Shown in pieces: positions 21,799 to 38,377 of a stretch of 64,000 nucleotides of DNA. The position numbers and the translations under genes are program-made. Within the stretch, counting starts at the first letter, position 1. Each line of letters starts with the position of its first letter. Source of the DNA: Oikopleura dioica (lineage: Eukaryota; Chordata; Appendicularia; Copelata; Oikopleuridae); contig OU015568.1 of NCBI GenBank assembly GCA_907165135.1, forward strand, positions 5,526,501 through 5,590,500. Reading direction: 5' to 3'. Under the pieces are notes generated by a model, which had not been told where the DNA came from, did not search any database, and saw only the letters and a program-made list of their open reading frames with translations.

Positions 21799-22026
21799 TG
21801 ATACCCTTATTTTATTCACCAACCATTGTTGAACATCTAAACTTTATTTTCACAAAACAAAATAAGGGTATCAACGTGATATTTCTGGGAGAAAAGACGC
21901 CTTGAAAGACATTTTTAGCAAGTGATACCCTTATTCTATTATTGAGCAAAAATTTAATATCATCAATTACGATTTATAGGCTATAAATTATAGCCTTATT
22001 TTCGGGAAGAAGAATAAGGGTATCGC
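21799..22026. repeat. Two adjacent GATACCCTTAT inverted-repeat elements
   Basis: Copy one: GTGATACCCTTATTTTATT inverted as AAAATAAGGGTATCAA (about 21799-21875). Copy two: GTGATACCCTTATTCTATT inverted as AGAATAAGGGTATCGC (about 21924-22026). Each is about 75-100 bp. From there to 23031 I see no gene; a fragment of the GGCCGGTGGGCCAAATACAG element lies near 22808-22835. Confidence 0.65.
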
Positions 22027-23078
22027 TTTCTTTAAAAAATGAGATACAAAAGAATTTTGCTCTGGCAGCAAAAATTTCTGTGAATTTATCTAACGAGTCG
22101 TTTTGCAAAGTTCACGCCCGCGATATTCTATTTTCTCTCTTTTTTTTCCAAGTTCTTCTCCTAAAAAAATCCGTTCCAAAGAGAAACTAAAAAAGAAAAA
22201 GCAAAAAAATGGCTTCACAGGATTTTGGCTAGCGATTTTTCTTTTCAGAAAAGCGAGTTCAATTTTGAATGAAAAGACATATAAATTATTATTTGAGCAA
22301 AGAGCGCGACAGATTGCGCTGCACAACCTTATTAATTCTTCCATCCGCTCATGTCACTTAGAGCCGCGCAGAAAGATACAGTCAGATTCAGCCCTAATAT
22401 TGAGTTTCTTCATTTTTTCAAACCCTTCTGCTTCAATTCAAATTAACCTTTTTTTTTATTATGCAGAATAAGAGTTCAAAAAAGATGTCAAGAGCGAAAT
22501 CGCCCTAAAATACCCCAATCTCCTGGATGTTCTTGAAAATTAAGGGCTTCCCCACCTTAATTTTTTATTGAAAAAATCAGAGAAAAATCAAAGAACTCAA
22601 GAAAAGGCCTCAAAAAGCTGTCAATTTTCCCTTCTTCCTCCAAGTTCTCCTAATGCTAGGCTCGGTTTATTCATTCAGTACAGTACTTACAGTATTATAC
22701 AATAAAAGAACCGAAAAACAGATGTTCAACATTGAATTATGAACGATAAACAATCCATTTTTGGGTTAAACCAACTTATTGAAGTGATTTTATGGCTCCC
22801 GCTTTTGATTGGCCGGTGGGCCAAATACAGCAATCGTATTGGTTATTCAAAAATACACTTTCATAAATTGGTTTAGTCCACATTTTCCGACATTTATTTA
22901 AGTTATTTTTTGTCTATCTTTTTTCAAAGAAAAAAATTCCTCGGCGCGCTACTCAACCAGGCAAATAAAATAAGTCCATTATTGTTGGATTCATAAATTT
23001 TCTCTATTGTAATTCTTAATTGTCTCTACAGCCAATGGTTCGCGCCCTAGCCAACGAAAGTCCGCCTATCGTCAGCTA

Positions 23079-28942
<5,864 letters not shown>

Positions 28943-29072
28943 AATAAATTATTTTTCTAAATCCTCATCCCTCTCTCTCTTTCTGACTTGTGCAAGTACT
29001 AGAATTTGCCTCGAGGCAAAGTGGAATCTTTGGAAGCTCAATTAAGCCCTCTCATCAGAAATTCTAAGCAAA

Positions 29073-29344
29073 ATGAAAACAATTTTTATCCTAGCAAATT
29101 TTCCCTTCAATCAAGCATGTTTTTTCGGATCATCTAAGCAAGAAATTCAAGAGACATCTAGTTCCATATCCCCTACTAGAGCGCCAGTTCCAGTGCGTTC
29201 AAGACCAAAACCACCGCAAAAACGACCAAAAACTCGGCCAAAACTCGATTATGACCCGAAAGAGGTAGAAAAACGCCGAATTTTCTCGTCAGAACCGAGT
29301 ACAAGATGCGAAGCTCCGGGGGCAGAAGGCAAACCATGCAGGTA
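29073..29344 (+). CDS. Small basic protein with possible signal peptide, unrecognised
   Basis: ATG at 29073 opens 90 codons. The first 20 residues (MKTIFILANFPFNQACFFG) can serve as a signal peptide; then comes a Pro/Arg/Lys-rich stretch (RSRPKPPQKRPKTRPK) and two cysteines (RCEAPGAEGKPCR) next to a GTAAGG donor. A downstream exon after 29784 has the plausible frame KVRFCTPCSSRIF, but phases leave the join unclear. AATAAA occurs near 30003. The composition would suit a secreted or neuropeptide-like precursor; no family recognised. Confidence 0.45.
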
Positions 29345-29593
29345 AGGAGCGCTTGAAGGTATAGAAAAGGAATGAATACTGAAGTTATACGATGAATGTT
29401 GGGCAAGATTGCGAAGAAAAACAGTGGTGGAGTGACAATGGTTGGACAATTTATCGATCAAAGAAAGAGTTTCATTTTTTTGAAAGAATGAAAAAGCGAT
29501 GAGCCACCCTAAGAAAAAATTTTTGAATTGGTGCAATGAAACTGCTCGGAACTTGCTTTTTTTCTTCATTAAGGGTATCACCGTGCTATTTTT

Positions 29594-29764
29594 GGGATGG
29601 TGCCTGGAAGTTCCAGGCTGGACCCAACAAAAAATCGACAAATTTTGCGTGGGCGGCCACTCAGCTGGTGATTGGCCGGTGAGCCGAATCCAGCCTTCTG
29701 ATTGGTTGAAAATTTCCACGCAAAATTTGTCGAAATTTTTGTCGGTTTCAGACACCTCCCCCTA
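29594..29764. repeat. HP2 hairpin MITE
   Basis: GGGATGGTGCCTGGAAGTTCC at the left end, GTCGGTTTCAGACACCTCCC at the right, and the family core GATTGGTTGAAAATTTCC. It sits between the exon at 29073 and the candidate downstream exon. Confidence 0.75.
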
Positions 29765-30096
29765 TTTTTTCGACAAAAAATTCTAGTGAAGGTTCGCTTC
29801 TGCACTCCTTGCTCCTCAAGAATATTCAAAAACTCTTCGAAAGTGCATGAAATCACCGAAAGACCCGCGATTTACTCTCCGAGAAACGCTAATTCAAACT
29901 TGTTCCTACGGAAAATGCCATGCTGGAGGCGGTTCTGGATGAAGAGGACAAAACTCGCGATCAATTTTTGTAAACAGTTTATTAGTTTTTACTTTGACAG
30001 AACGAATAAACTCGCTGGAGGCAGGAGAGAATAAATAATAATCGACCAGACTCGCCCAATCCCCTATCAACGGCTGGTCGAGGTGTTTTTCTTCGC

Positions 30097-31342
30097 TTAT
30101 TTGCCAAGCAGCGAGGTGGAAGACTTTTTCGTCATTGACGATCGTCGGGCGTTGTCCTTGTGGCTCTGGAAGTTGACTTTGAAGCGGTTGTCGAGGGCTT
30201 CGGCGAAATCGGCGCCGGTTTGAGCGTTTCCTGCGCTTCGCGAGTCACGTGTCCATATGCTGATCTACAAAAAAACGATTCCCAATTTCCTAATTTTCTA
30301 GAGAGCTTCTCACCTTATCAGCTTTTCTGCGATTCTGCACGACGCAGCCGTTGATATTCTCGTGGTCAGCGAATTCTTCGTTCACCAGGATTAGCAACGT
30401 CTCGAGCCAGGTCGAGTTCAAGAATGAGTTTCTGTCTTTTTTCGTTATTTCGACGACGAATCTCCCGCCCTCGATGTTGTCTTCCGTTTCCCATTGAGGC
30501 TCGATCCCGCTGGAAAAAAAAACATTTTTATAATCATTATATAGATACTATAGAATAATGCTTATATTAAAGCCGCTTGCGGCTTCGACAGAAATTCTAC
30601 CTAGAATGGTGATCCTGCGAAGCCGCTTCGCGGCTTCGTTTGAAAAAGCCGCTGCGCGGCTTTTCATTCAAAATTTCGGGAAGAAAAGCCGCAAGCGGCT
30701 TTCGAGATTTTCACCAATAATAACCAAAATTTTAATGCGGCTTAAGTTTGACGAAGCCGCAAGCGGCTTTGCTCAGAAATAAAGACCTTTTGTTTACCTT
30801 CTGAAAACGTAGTAATCGTGATGATATCTCAAGTAGCTCGGCAGCTTCAAATGTTGGTAAATCGCCCAAAATTGCGCGACGGAATTGAAGCTTGCAATTT
30901 TGACGAGCTTGTCCGCCCATTCAGTCGCTTCGGGTCGAGTGGTGTAGACGTCCCAGGAGGAGTTCAGAGGAAAGTCGTGCTTCAGCAGTTCTTCTTCGAG
31001 CGTCAAAGCAGGGGTTTCCTGGGGAGCTTGGAGACTCTCGAGTAGGGTCGATTCGTCAGGGTTTGAAAAGCCTGGAATAGATACCATTAAGTACCGGTAG
31101 CGAAAACAAGGGCGGGAAAAAAGGAGGGCAAAAACAAGTTGAGAAAGAAAACTGAATTTGAAAAGAAAAACTTTTGCTCTCATTTGTTTCATAAATAACG
31201 ATTCTAGAAAGTGAGATTTCAACTTACTGTCGGAAATGCCAGAATCATCGATTCCCTCTTCTTCCGGAATCTTCGGCAGGTCGATTCCTCCCTCTTTGAA
31301 AGCTGGAGGTTCCTCTTCATTTCGCTCGAGATTGTCCTCCAT
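30097..31342 (-). CDS. eIF4E: Translation initiation factor eIF4E
   Basis: Cap-binding subunit of eIF4F. Exons 31342-31228, 31071-30798, 30509-30314 and 30264-30097 join in frame to about 250 residues. Recognisable blocks in order: PLNSSWDVYTTR, VAQFWAIYQHLKLPSYL, YYVFRSGIEPQWE (cap-binding Trp-Glu), GGRFVVEI, TWLETLLILVNEEF, GCVVQNRRKADK, ISIWTRDS and the C terminus. The N-terminal extension is acidic. I chose the ATG at 31342; the frame is open 18 codons further to a TTACTCAG acceptor, which could be a trans-splice site. It is tail to tail with the gene at 29073. The intron 30510-30797 holds GCCGC palindromes. Confidence 0.97.
30563..30790. repeat. Series of GCCGC palindromes in an eIF4E intron
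   Basis: AGCCGCTTGCGGCTTCG, GAAGCCGCTTCGCGGCTTCG, AAAGCCGCTGCGCGGCTTTT, AAAAGCCGCAAGCGGCTTTC and GAAGCCGCAAGCGGCTTTG follow each other. Each is a perfect or near-perfect short palindrome. Confidence 0.7.
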
Positions 31343-31605
31343 GACTTCAATCAGCTTGGCGATGAAGGTCTCTCGAATCGACTTGACTTTGTGCACGCTG
31401 AGTAATGGGTGGGAAAAAATGGGTTTGTGGGTTAGTCTGTTTTTAGGACGGCTGTGAATAAAAATAACGAGACGAAAGAAGGTTAACGATCAATAAAAAT
31501 AAAGGCGTTGTTCTAGCGAGAATCTGCTTGGCTATTCATCTTTTGAGAGTTATCTAGAATTTTAGGAGTAAACCAAAAAATTGAAGTGCATTTTCAGGTA
31601 ACCAT

Positions 31606-31775
31606 TAAGATTGCTGTATCTGGCCTACCGGCCAATCAAATCCCTGATCCTTAAAATCACTTCCATATTTTGGTTCAGCCCAGAATTTCGGAGTGGAATC
31701 AAGTTTTCGAAGAGATTTTTATGGAAAGGGTTTTGATTGGCCGGTAGGCCAAATACAGCAATCTTATTGGTAATC
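31606..31775. repeat. HP3 inverted-repeat element (GGCCTACCGGCC)
   Basis: GATTGCTGTATCTGGCCTACC then GGCCAATCAAA at the left is inverted as TTTGATTGGCCGGTAGGCC then AAATACAGCAATC. Partial copies lie near 22797-22850 and 57775-57800. The rest of 31343-32587 is AT- and TC-rich with no gene seen. Confidence 0.7.
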
Positions 31776-32587
31776 CAAAAACTCACTTCCAAACATTGGT
31801 TTTGTCCGAATTTCGAAGCTTTTTGTGTCTTTTTTTCTGTTGTTTATTGTAAAAAAGTGTAAGATTAAAGAACAATTATCACCCTTTTCCTGTAAGTAGG
31901 ATTGGAAAGCCTAGAGTTGACATGTTTGGTGGAAGTGTAATTAATCCTTGCGAACATTCAAAAAGTTTCTCTCGCTCTCCCTCTTTTGTCTCCTTCTCTT
32001 TGCCAAAATCTATTTGCCAATCTCAAATCTCAAATTTGCAGATCTGTCTTTTTCTTTCGTTTTTGAATTTGTCTCTCCGCCCTTCTTTTTTCAAAAAAAT
32101 CGATATTCTTCCTTGATTTCTTTTTCTTGACACTCTTTTTTGAGCGTTCTTTGCTGCAATTTTTTGTTTTTTGAAAGTTGAAAATTGCTCTTTTGTATTT
32201 TTTATTTTCGTGGTCGATGAGACCAGCTCGCCTCAGAGCGCGGCCAAAGATTACGCCCTGCCATGTTGCGCGGGGAAAAAGAACGTTCGGGAAGAATTTT
32301 TAGACCGAGTGTCACGTGATGACGTAATCTTGCGTTAGGCTTATTTCTGGTTACCACTGTAGCTGAACCTTCTATTTGAATAATGAAAGCCCATAAATAT
32401 AGTTCACCGAGGTTGTTTTTTGGGAAATCTGATTTTTGATCTTGGGTTCAAAGGTCAAGGGGGGCAAGAATCTTTTCAGGCAAGGAAAAAGGGGGCGTAA
32501 GGAGACAAAGTTGAAAGGGATCATGGAAGAGTTTTTCTATGGAAATTTCCTTTTCAGCGGATTTTTTAGACAATGGACAAAATTTGG

Positions 32588-32697
32588 GCCGAACAACCTG
32601 TGTAGAAAACCTGAGTCAGGGTTTGAAAAATCGGCTTTTCATTACCGTAGGGATTGGTCAGACCCTGACTCAGGTTTTCTTCACAGGTTGCAGTGGC
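32588..32697. repeat. HP1 hairpin element
   Basis: GAACAACCTGTGTAGAAAAC and CTGAGTCAGGG at the left; CAGACCCTGACTCAGG and TTTTCTTCACAGGTTGCAG at the right. It lies just beyond the 3' end of the lectin-like gene. Confidence 0.75.
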
Positions 32698-32751
32698 CAG
32701 GACAAAATTACTGAAATACTGTAGTTTGACCTTTATAACAATTTAATGTTT

Positions 32752-34566
32752 TCAAAGAAAGATAAATTGGTTGACACGATCTGTCAAAAAGAGTGAAACC
32801 AGAATGGAAAAGAAAATGAAAGAGGAAGATTCTCGCGATGCTCCATTTGTCGGAATCGGCTCGGGAAATTTCGGCCCGGAAAATGGCTTGTTTGAAGGAT
32901 TTTGACCTCTTTTCGGTGATTGTTTGCAAATTGCGAATGACTTTTCCTAAAAAAAACCAGTTATCGTTACCAAAAGAGTTTTTTCTAACCGAAAAGGGAG
33001 AGATCCACCAAGGCCCGACTTTTTCGACGGTTTCTTTCGTCCAGAGAAGTGCGTAAGGGTAGCTCCTCCAGCTTTCATCAACCTTTCCAAGCGACCGGTC
33101 GGGGCGTTCGTACTCTAAAAGGGCTTAAAATTAATAGGGGAATAAAAACCATACTGTGGACTAAATCAAAGACTTCGTAAAAAAGTCCGGCGCTGAAAAA
33201 ATTCGCTCTTCCATCAGCATCAGTTATCACAGCTCGTTCTTTTTCAATGGACATGTCGCATCTTCTAGCGAAAGGAGCGCAGCCAAACTAGAATGAACAT
33301 TTTCAGAAACAAAAATACTGATCCAGGTCTCGGCAACCTGCGTTAAAAACCTGAGTCAGGTTCTGAAAGAGCTTATTTTGAAAAGCCGCGTTTTTTGCGG
33401 CTGCTTTTTTAAGCCGCGTTTTTTTGCGGCTTATTTTTAAAAAAGGCCGCGTTTTTTTGCGGCTTTCTTTGAAAAAGCCGCGTTTTTTGCGGCTTCCTTT
33501 GTAAAAGCCGCGTTTTTTGCGGCTTCTTTAAAAAAGGCCGCGTTTTTGCGGCTTCCTTTGAAAAAGCCCCATTTTTTAAGGCTTCTCAATGCTCTCTCAG
33601 ACCCTGACTCAGGTTTTCTACACAGGTTGCCGAGCTCAGAACTGACCCCCTTATTTGATCAAAACCAAACCTTTGATTCAATAAAAAGTGAAAAAATCTT
33701 CGCATAAATGAGATCAGTAAAGGGCAGAATTTCCATTCCCCTTGAAACACAAAAAGAAGCAGCATCTTCGATCGTTAGATTTTTTCCCAAAACAATGTTT
33801 GAATTATTCGCAATTACACCCAAATTATCGCTGATGGGAATACAGACGACATAAAATCTCGATGAAGGGTTGAAATTCGCTGTTGATTCAAAAATGACAT
33901 TTCGCATCGTCTGAGGGACGTTTCCATCGACTTTGAGGCGGAGAACTGGAGATGAGGGCATTTTCTTGCTGTCATCGCTGCTGGAGAGCATCGGCAAATC
34001 CTTGTTTTGCTGATGATTCGCCCAGAAATGGTACTTTGGAAAAGCAACTTGAGATCCACTAGTGTGGTGCCTCATCTTGATGTATTTTCGATGAAGCAAA
34101 ATGCCCAAATTTTCCAAGTCATTCAAATTGAAAACGTCTTCCGGGGAGACCAAAAATCCTTTCATTCTGACCCCTGGGCTCGGCAACCTGTGTCGAAAAC
34201 CTGACTCAGGATTTGAATAAGCCGCAAAGCCTGACTCAGGTTTTCCACACAGGTTGCCGAGCCCAATCTGAGACAGTATTCCTTCGCATCATATGAGTTC
34301 AGCAATCCGGGAAAACTGAAGTATTCTGGGAAATTCTTGAACAAGATAATGTTCGACGCCTGTGTCTCTAGAATCTCCCGAAGTCTTATTTTTGCCTCGA
34401 AAGAAGCATCGAACGTTTTTGATCCGTTTATGTTGAATCGCTCGAATTCGAATTCAAGATCATGAAAGTCAGCTTCTTCTTTTGATTCGACAATCGGGTT
34501 TTCATTGATAAAATCCTGGAAACTGGCAAAAACAGCTGAAAAAAGTAAAAACACACTCAGCCCCAT
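32752..34566 (-). CDS. Type I membrane protein with two C-type-lectin-like domains
   Basis: Exons 34566-34268, 34166-33671, 33287-33155, 33114-32990 and 32946-32752 join in frame. The start ATG directly follows CATTTCAG, a likely trans-splice acceptor. A signal peptide (MGLSVFLLFSAVFASF) precedes a first lectin-like domain (AKEYCLR, GFLVSPEDV, RFYVVCIP) and a second one (IEDAASFCVSRGMEILPF, PWWISPFSEKSFAICK). A Pro-rich stalk and a C-terminal hydrophobic helix (SSFIFFSILVSLFLT) follow. The first intron (34167-34267) is an HP1 element inserted in the codons after AKEYCLR; the third, 33288-33670, contains another HP1. Ligand unknown. Confidence 0.82.
33325..33639. repeat. HP1 element expanded by GCCGCGTTTTTTGCGGC units
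   Basis: HP1 arms (CTCGGCAACCTGCGTTAAAA and CTACACAGGTTGCCGAGCTC) enclose about six tandem hairpins of the form AAGCCGCG-T(5-7)-GCGGCTT. It occupies an intron of the lectin-like gene. Confidence 0.8.
34167..34267 (-). mobile_element. HP1 element acting as an intron in the lectin-like gene
   Basis: Read on the minus strand, TTGGGCTCGGCAACCTGTG and GGTTGCCGAGCCCAG bound the insertion, with 8-bp flanks GTCTCAGA and GGGTCAGA (6/8). It interrupts AKEYCLR / MKGFLVSPED. Removal from after CTCAG to the right-hand TCAG gives an AT-AG intron of 101 bp and restores the frame. Confidence 0.8.
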
Positions 34567-34748
34567 CTGAAATGATGAAAAAATGAAGAAATGGAAGGGA
34601 GCTGGCATAAAATATAGCCCTTATCAGTCGATAGTTTCGCTTGAATTTTCCTCTGCGCGGTTTACTGATAAGGATCAAAGGGATCAAAAGTTTTTTGTTT
34701 GAAACTTCTTTTTTATATAGAATTTATATTTTAATTTCTTCTACTGAA

Positions 34749-35195
34749 CAGAGTATTAAGTTTGTTGAGCTGAGTGAGCTGAGCTGGCTGAGTGAGCTGA
34801 GCAGTCGCTCAGCTCAGCTCAGTAATTTTCTAAAATGATCTGATCTGCTCAGCTCAGCTCAGCTCAATAATTTTTGAACTTGATCAGTTCTGCTCAGCTC
34901 AGCTCAGCTCAGACAAGTATCACTTAGCTCAGCTCAGCTCAGCTCAGACAAATATCGGTTAGCTCAGCTCAGCTAAGCTCAATGATTTTAACTTAATTTT
35001 ACTACTAAAATACAGTAAAAACAGCTCAGTTCAGCTCACTTAGCTCAGCTCAGCTCAGCTCAACTACCTAAAAAAAGGTCTGCTCAGCTCGGCTCATCTC
35101 AATGACCTATGAAAAAGGCCAGCTCAGCTCATAAAATTTTTTACGAAGCTCAGCTGAGCTCAGCTCAGCAAAATAAACCAGAATTTGCAACTCTG
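34749..35195. mobile_element. hAT-like element filled with AGCTC repeats
   Basis: Ends CAGAGTATTAAGTTTG and GAATTTGCAACTCTG are inverted and match the ends of the 18180 element. Flanks CTACTGAA and CTATTTTA share 5 of 8 bases. The body is AGCTCAGCTCAGCTC with short unique spacers. Confidence 0.75.
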
Positions 35196-35325
35196 CTATT
35201 TTAGCTCATTGAATTTTTTGCGATGAGAAGTCACAGTGCGACTTCTCATCGTCTGTAAATATTAAACGATATTAAAAAAATTCAAGCTCTCCTATGAGCT
35301 CATTTTGTATTTGTTGTACCTCGAT

Positions 35326-36203
35326 ATGTCGCGGAAAAAGGGGAAAATAAGTGCTGAAAAACGAGAGATTCCGGCAAAATATTTGACGAAAAATGGGGAC
35401 TACTGTTTTTCAATGGCTTCAAGAAAGAAAATTTGGGTTCCGAAATGTAAAATATGCTCGTAAGTAATCATCTTAGAAAAATGGTATATTTTTATTCATT
35501 GGTCATTTTCAGCATTGTTCCGGGGAAATTCTACGAATTTCGGTGCGGAATTAGTACAAATGAGATCACAAGATTGAAAAACAACACACTTTGTATGGAT
35601 TGTTTTTCATTCCAGAATTTCATTCATTTGCCAACCTGCCGATGTGTGGTTCGTGATTTTGATCATCAACGAGATTCAGAAAATATTCGCTTCAATTGCT
35701 TTTACCGTAAGTGCTCGGCTCCTCTGACTTTCAACGAATTTTTCAACCACTATGAACGCTGCCAGTTCTCTTCATCTGGTCGAGCCCGTTTTCCCGAAGA
35801 CGAAATGCAGCGAATTCTGCAAGAAGAAAAGATAAAAACAGAGCGACTCAAGAATCTTCAAAAAAAGAAGCTCGAAAACACAAAATCGAAGAATGAAAAA
35901 ATCGCCCAAGAAGAGGCTCAAATAGAAAAAGAACTCGAGTCTTTGGCGAAAAGAAAACAAAAAACACGTCGGCGAATCAAGGTACTCAAAATCAATTTTC
36001 AAATATATTTTTCTTTCTATTTATTCTATTAAGGCGATGCTGACGAAAATTGCTCCAAGGTCTGTTTTTCTCCATTCGACAAGAACCAGCATCACCAATC
36101 CTGCATCACTTCATGCTCCTCCTGTCTCAATTCCTTCAACCCGAAAAACTGCCCGAGCTGCAGGAAGCCCTTCAACATGTCCGAAGTCAGAAAACTCAAC
36201 TAA
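35326..36203 (+). pseudogene. Zinc-finger/coiled-coil/RING family, copy F (RING damaged)
   Basis: Exons 35326-35459, 35513-35981 and 36034-36203. The start is MSRKKGKISAEKREIPAKY. The zinc-finger half is intact (KCKICS, LCMDCFSFQNF, CRCVV, NCFYRKCSAPLTF, NHYERC). The linker between zinc finger and coiled coil is shorter than in copy G. The RING exon lacks about five codons between ITSC and SSCLNS, removing the His and Cys of the usual CFHxFC, so the RING cannot fold normally. The join of exon 2 to exon 3 keeps frame only with a donor one base after the GT position. Degenerate copy or a variant that lost ligase activity. Confidence 0.65.
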
Positions 36204-36437
36204 GATATTTTTTGATCGCATTGATTCTCCATTATTTTTTGATTTATTTCCCTTGACCACTTAATAAATTGAAAAAAGCGACAATAACAAGCTTTTTATT
36301 TTTCTTTTTTAATTCTATATTTATTCATAAAATATAATTTTTTGAATTAAAATCTCATTTTAAAACCGAACACTTTGAAAATAACAGAGCATTAAGAGTT
36401 TTTAAGCATCCCATTTGGTAGTCATTGAATCAACATT

Positions 36438-36540
36438 AGGCCTCGAACGTAAAAATGGACGATTTTCACCAGCCGGTCGTCGTACGGGAACAAGAAGAGG
36501 CTCATCCGAAAGCTCTTGAAAAGGTATAAGGCTGATAAAA
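36438..36540. repeat. Fragment of the TAGGCCTCGGACG element
   Basis: TAGGCCTCGAACGTAAAAAT then GACGATTTTCACC, CGTCGTACGGGAAC and GAAAGCTCTTGA match one arm of the element at 15211-15528. The second arm is absent. Confidence 0.65.
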
Positions 36541-36776
36541 AAAACTGTATCCGAGTTATTTCGAAATATATTTTTTCAAGCTTACCTTTCAATTCAAAAG
36601 TCAAATACATATATTTTAATATTATTTTTATTTATATTTTAAGTTCTACCATTGAAGCTTTTAGAATTTTCTGCAATAAGGAGTCACAGCGCGTCTTTTC
36701 GTCTGCAAATATTACACGGTATTAAAAAATTCAAGCTCTGTCTTATGAACTCAATTCTGATTTCTTTTACTTCGAG

Positions 36777-37772
36777 ATGTCACAGAAAGAGGGGAAAATA
36801 AGTGCTGAAAAACGAGAGATTCCGGCAAAATATTTGACAGGTGGGAAGTATTGTTTTGGGGGCGGTTCTGTAAGAGGAACATGGGTTCCGAAATGTAAAA
36901 TATGCTCGTAAGTTATCTTATTAGAAGAAAGTCATATTTTTACTCATTTTCAGCATTGTTCCGGAGAAATTCTACGAGTTTTGCTGCAGCTTCGATTTGT
37001 TGGAAAGCAACACATTTTGTATGGATTGTTCTTCAGTCCAGAATTTCAGTCATAACCAAAACTGCTCTTGTGAGGTTCGTCATTTTCATAATCGACGAGA
37101 TTCACAATATATTCGCTTCAATTGCTTTTACCGTGAATGCTCGGCTTCTCTCTCTTTCAACGAATTTTTCAACCACTATGAACGCTGCCAGTTCTCTTCA
37201 TATGGTCACGCTCGTTTTCCCGAAGACCTTTCTTCAATTTCCGTCCACCTCCCTGATGATTTCGAAAGAAACCTCAATTTCCGCGAAAACGAGATTCACT
37301 CTCTCCGAAATGAAATGCAGCAAATTTTGATTGAAGAAAAAAACGATATGCAACGATCTTATGCTATTCAGCAAACGATGAATGAGAACTCGAAGAAAAT
37401 TAATCGACTACAAAAGGAAAATGAAAGACTTGCTCGGGATAAAATGCAGATCGACAGGAACCTCGAGGCCTTATCGAGAAGAAAACAAATCGCAAGAGAA
37501 AAACGACCATGTGTTCGAATCAGGGTGCACCATCTCTTCATAGTATCATAATTTTTGTTATTAATATGATTTGATTTTAATTTTTAGAAGAGTCTGATGA
37601 CAATTCTTGTCAAGTCTGCTTCTGTTCCTTCGATAAGAACCAACACCATCGATCCGTCATAACCAGATGCTTCCATTCATTCTGCTTTTCCTGTTTGAAT
37701 TCTCTGAATCCGAGAAGCTGCCCTAGCTGCCGGGAGTCTTTCCAAATGACCGATGTTCGAAAAATCTTTTGA
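36777..37772 (+). CDS. Zinc-finger/coiled-coil/RING protein, copy G
   Basis: Exons 36777-36907, 36954-37524 and about 37593-37772 give about 290 residues. The start is MSQKEGKISAEKREIPAKY. Zinc-binding half: KCKICS, FCMDCSSVQNF, NCSCEV, NCFYRECSASLSF, NHYERC. A long coiled coil (RENEIHSLRNEMQQIL, KKINRLQKENERLARDK) is followed by a RING (SCQVCF, HHRSV, CFHSFC, SCPSC). One RING position usually Cys is Val (HHRSV). Exon 3 can be joined in frame by GT-AG using AG at 37591-37592. Copies F and G are on the opposite strand from A-E and about 15 kb away. Confidence 0.75.
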
Positions 37773-38377
37773 GACCAAAGAAATTATTTCTCAAGTTTTT
37801 TTTCGATGATTTGACTTTTCCTTTGATTTTTCCTCCTTGATTCGTATCTGTCCCTTTTTATTCAAATAAATTTGAAAAATGAATGAAAATTTAAGGTTAT
37901 GACTCATAACTTATGAGTTTAAATTTCATATTCGATAGAAGATGGACACAAATAAGGGTGTCAATCTGTCAAATCTTCTTACTCAATCGAGGTTGATTAA
38001 GGGCATCCCTTTAGGTAATTTTTGAATCAACATTTTTTCTCAATTAATTTCTTATTTATTAAAATGTCGCACAAAAAAGCACTTTGGAATGAATTTGTGC
38101 TCTTGAGTCGGTGCTTCGATTCTCGATTAAAAAATCATCTCCCCGTGTGAAGTTCTAATCAGCTGCACCAGCCGAAAAAGCACTTCCTCAAACCAACCGC
38201 TTCAATTATTCAAACGAGTGCTCCCGCCATCAGCTTCAGTACTTCACTAGAACTTTCGCCTTTTACACAACTTGACGCAAATTTGCAAAAAAAAAACTAT
38301 CAAAGGATAAAGAGGGATGATGATCGAGAGATTTCAGAAGCATAGAATACAGTATTAGAGCTCTTGTGACTGTAAAA

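Noticed and set aside
32031-32130. Hydrophobic plus-strand frame rich in Phe/Ser/Leu
   Set aside because: Low-complexity TC-rich DNA; no homology and no splice context.
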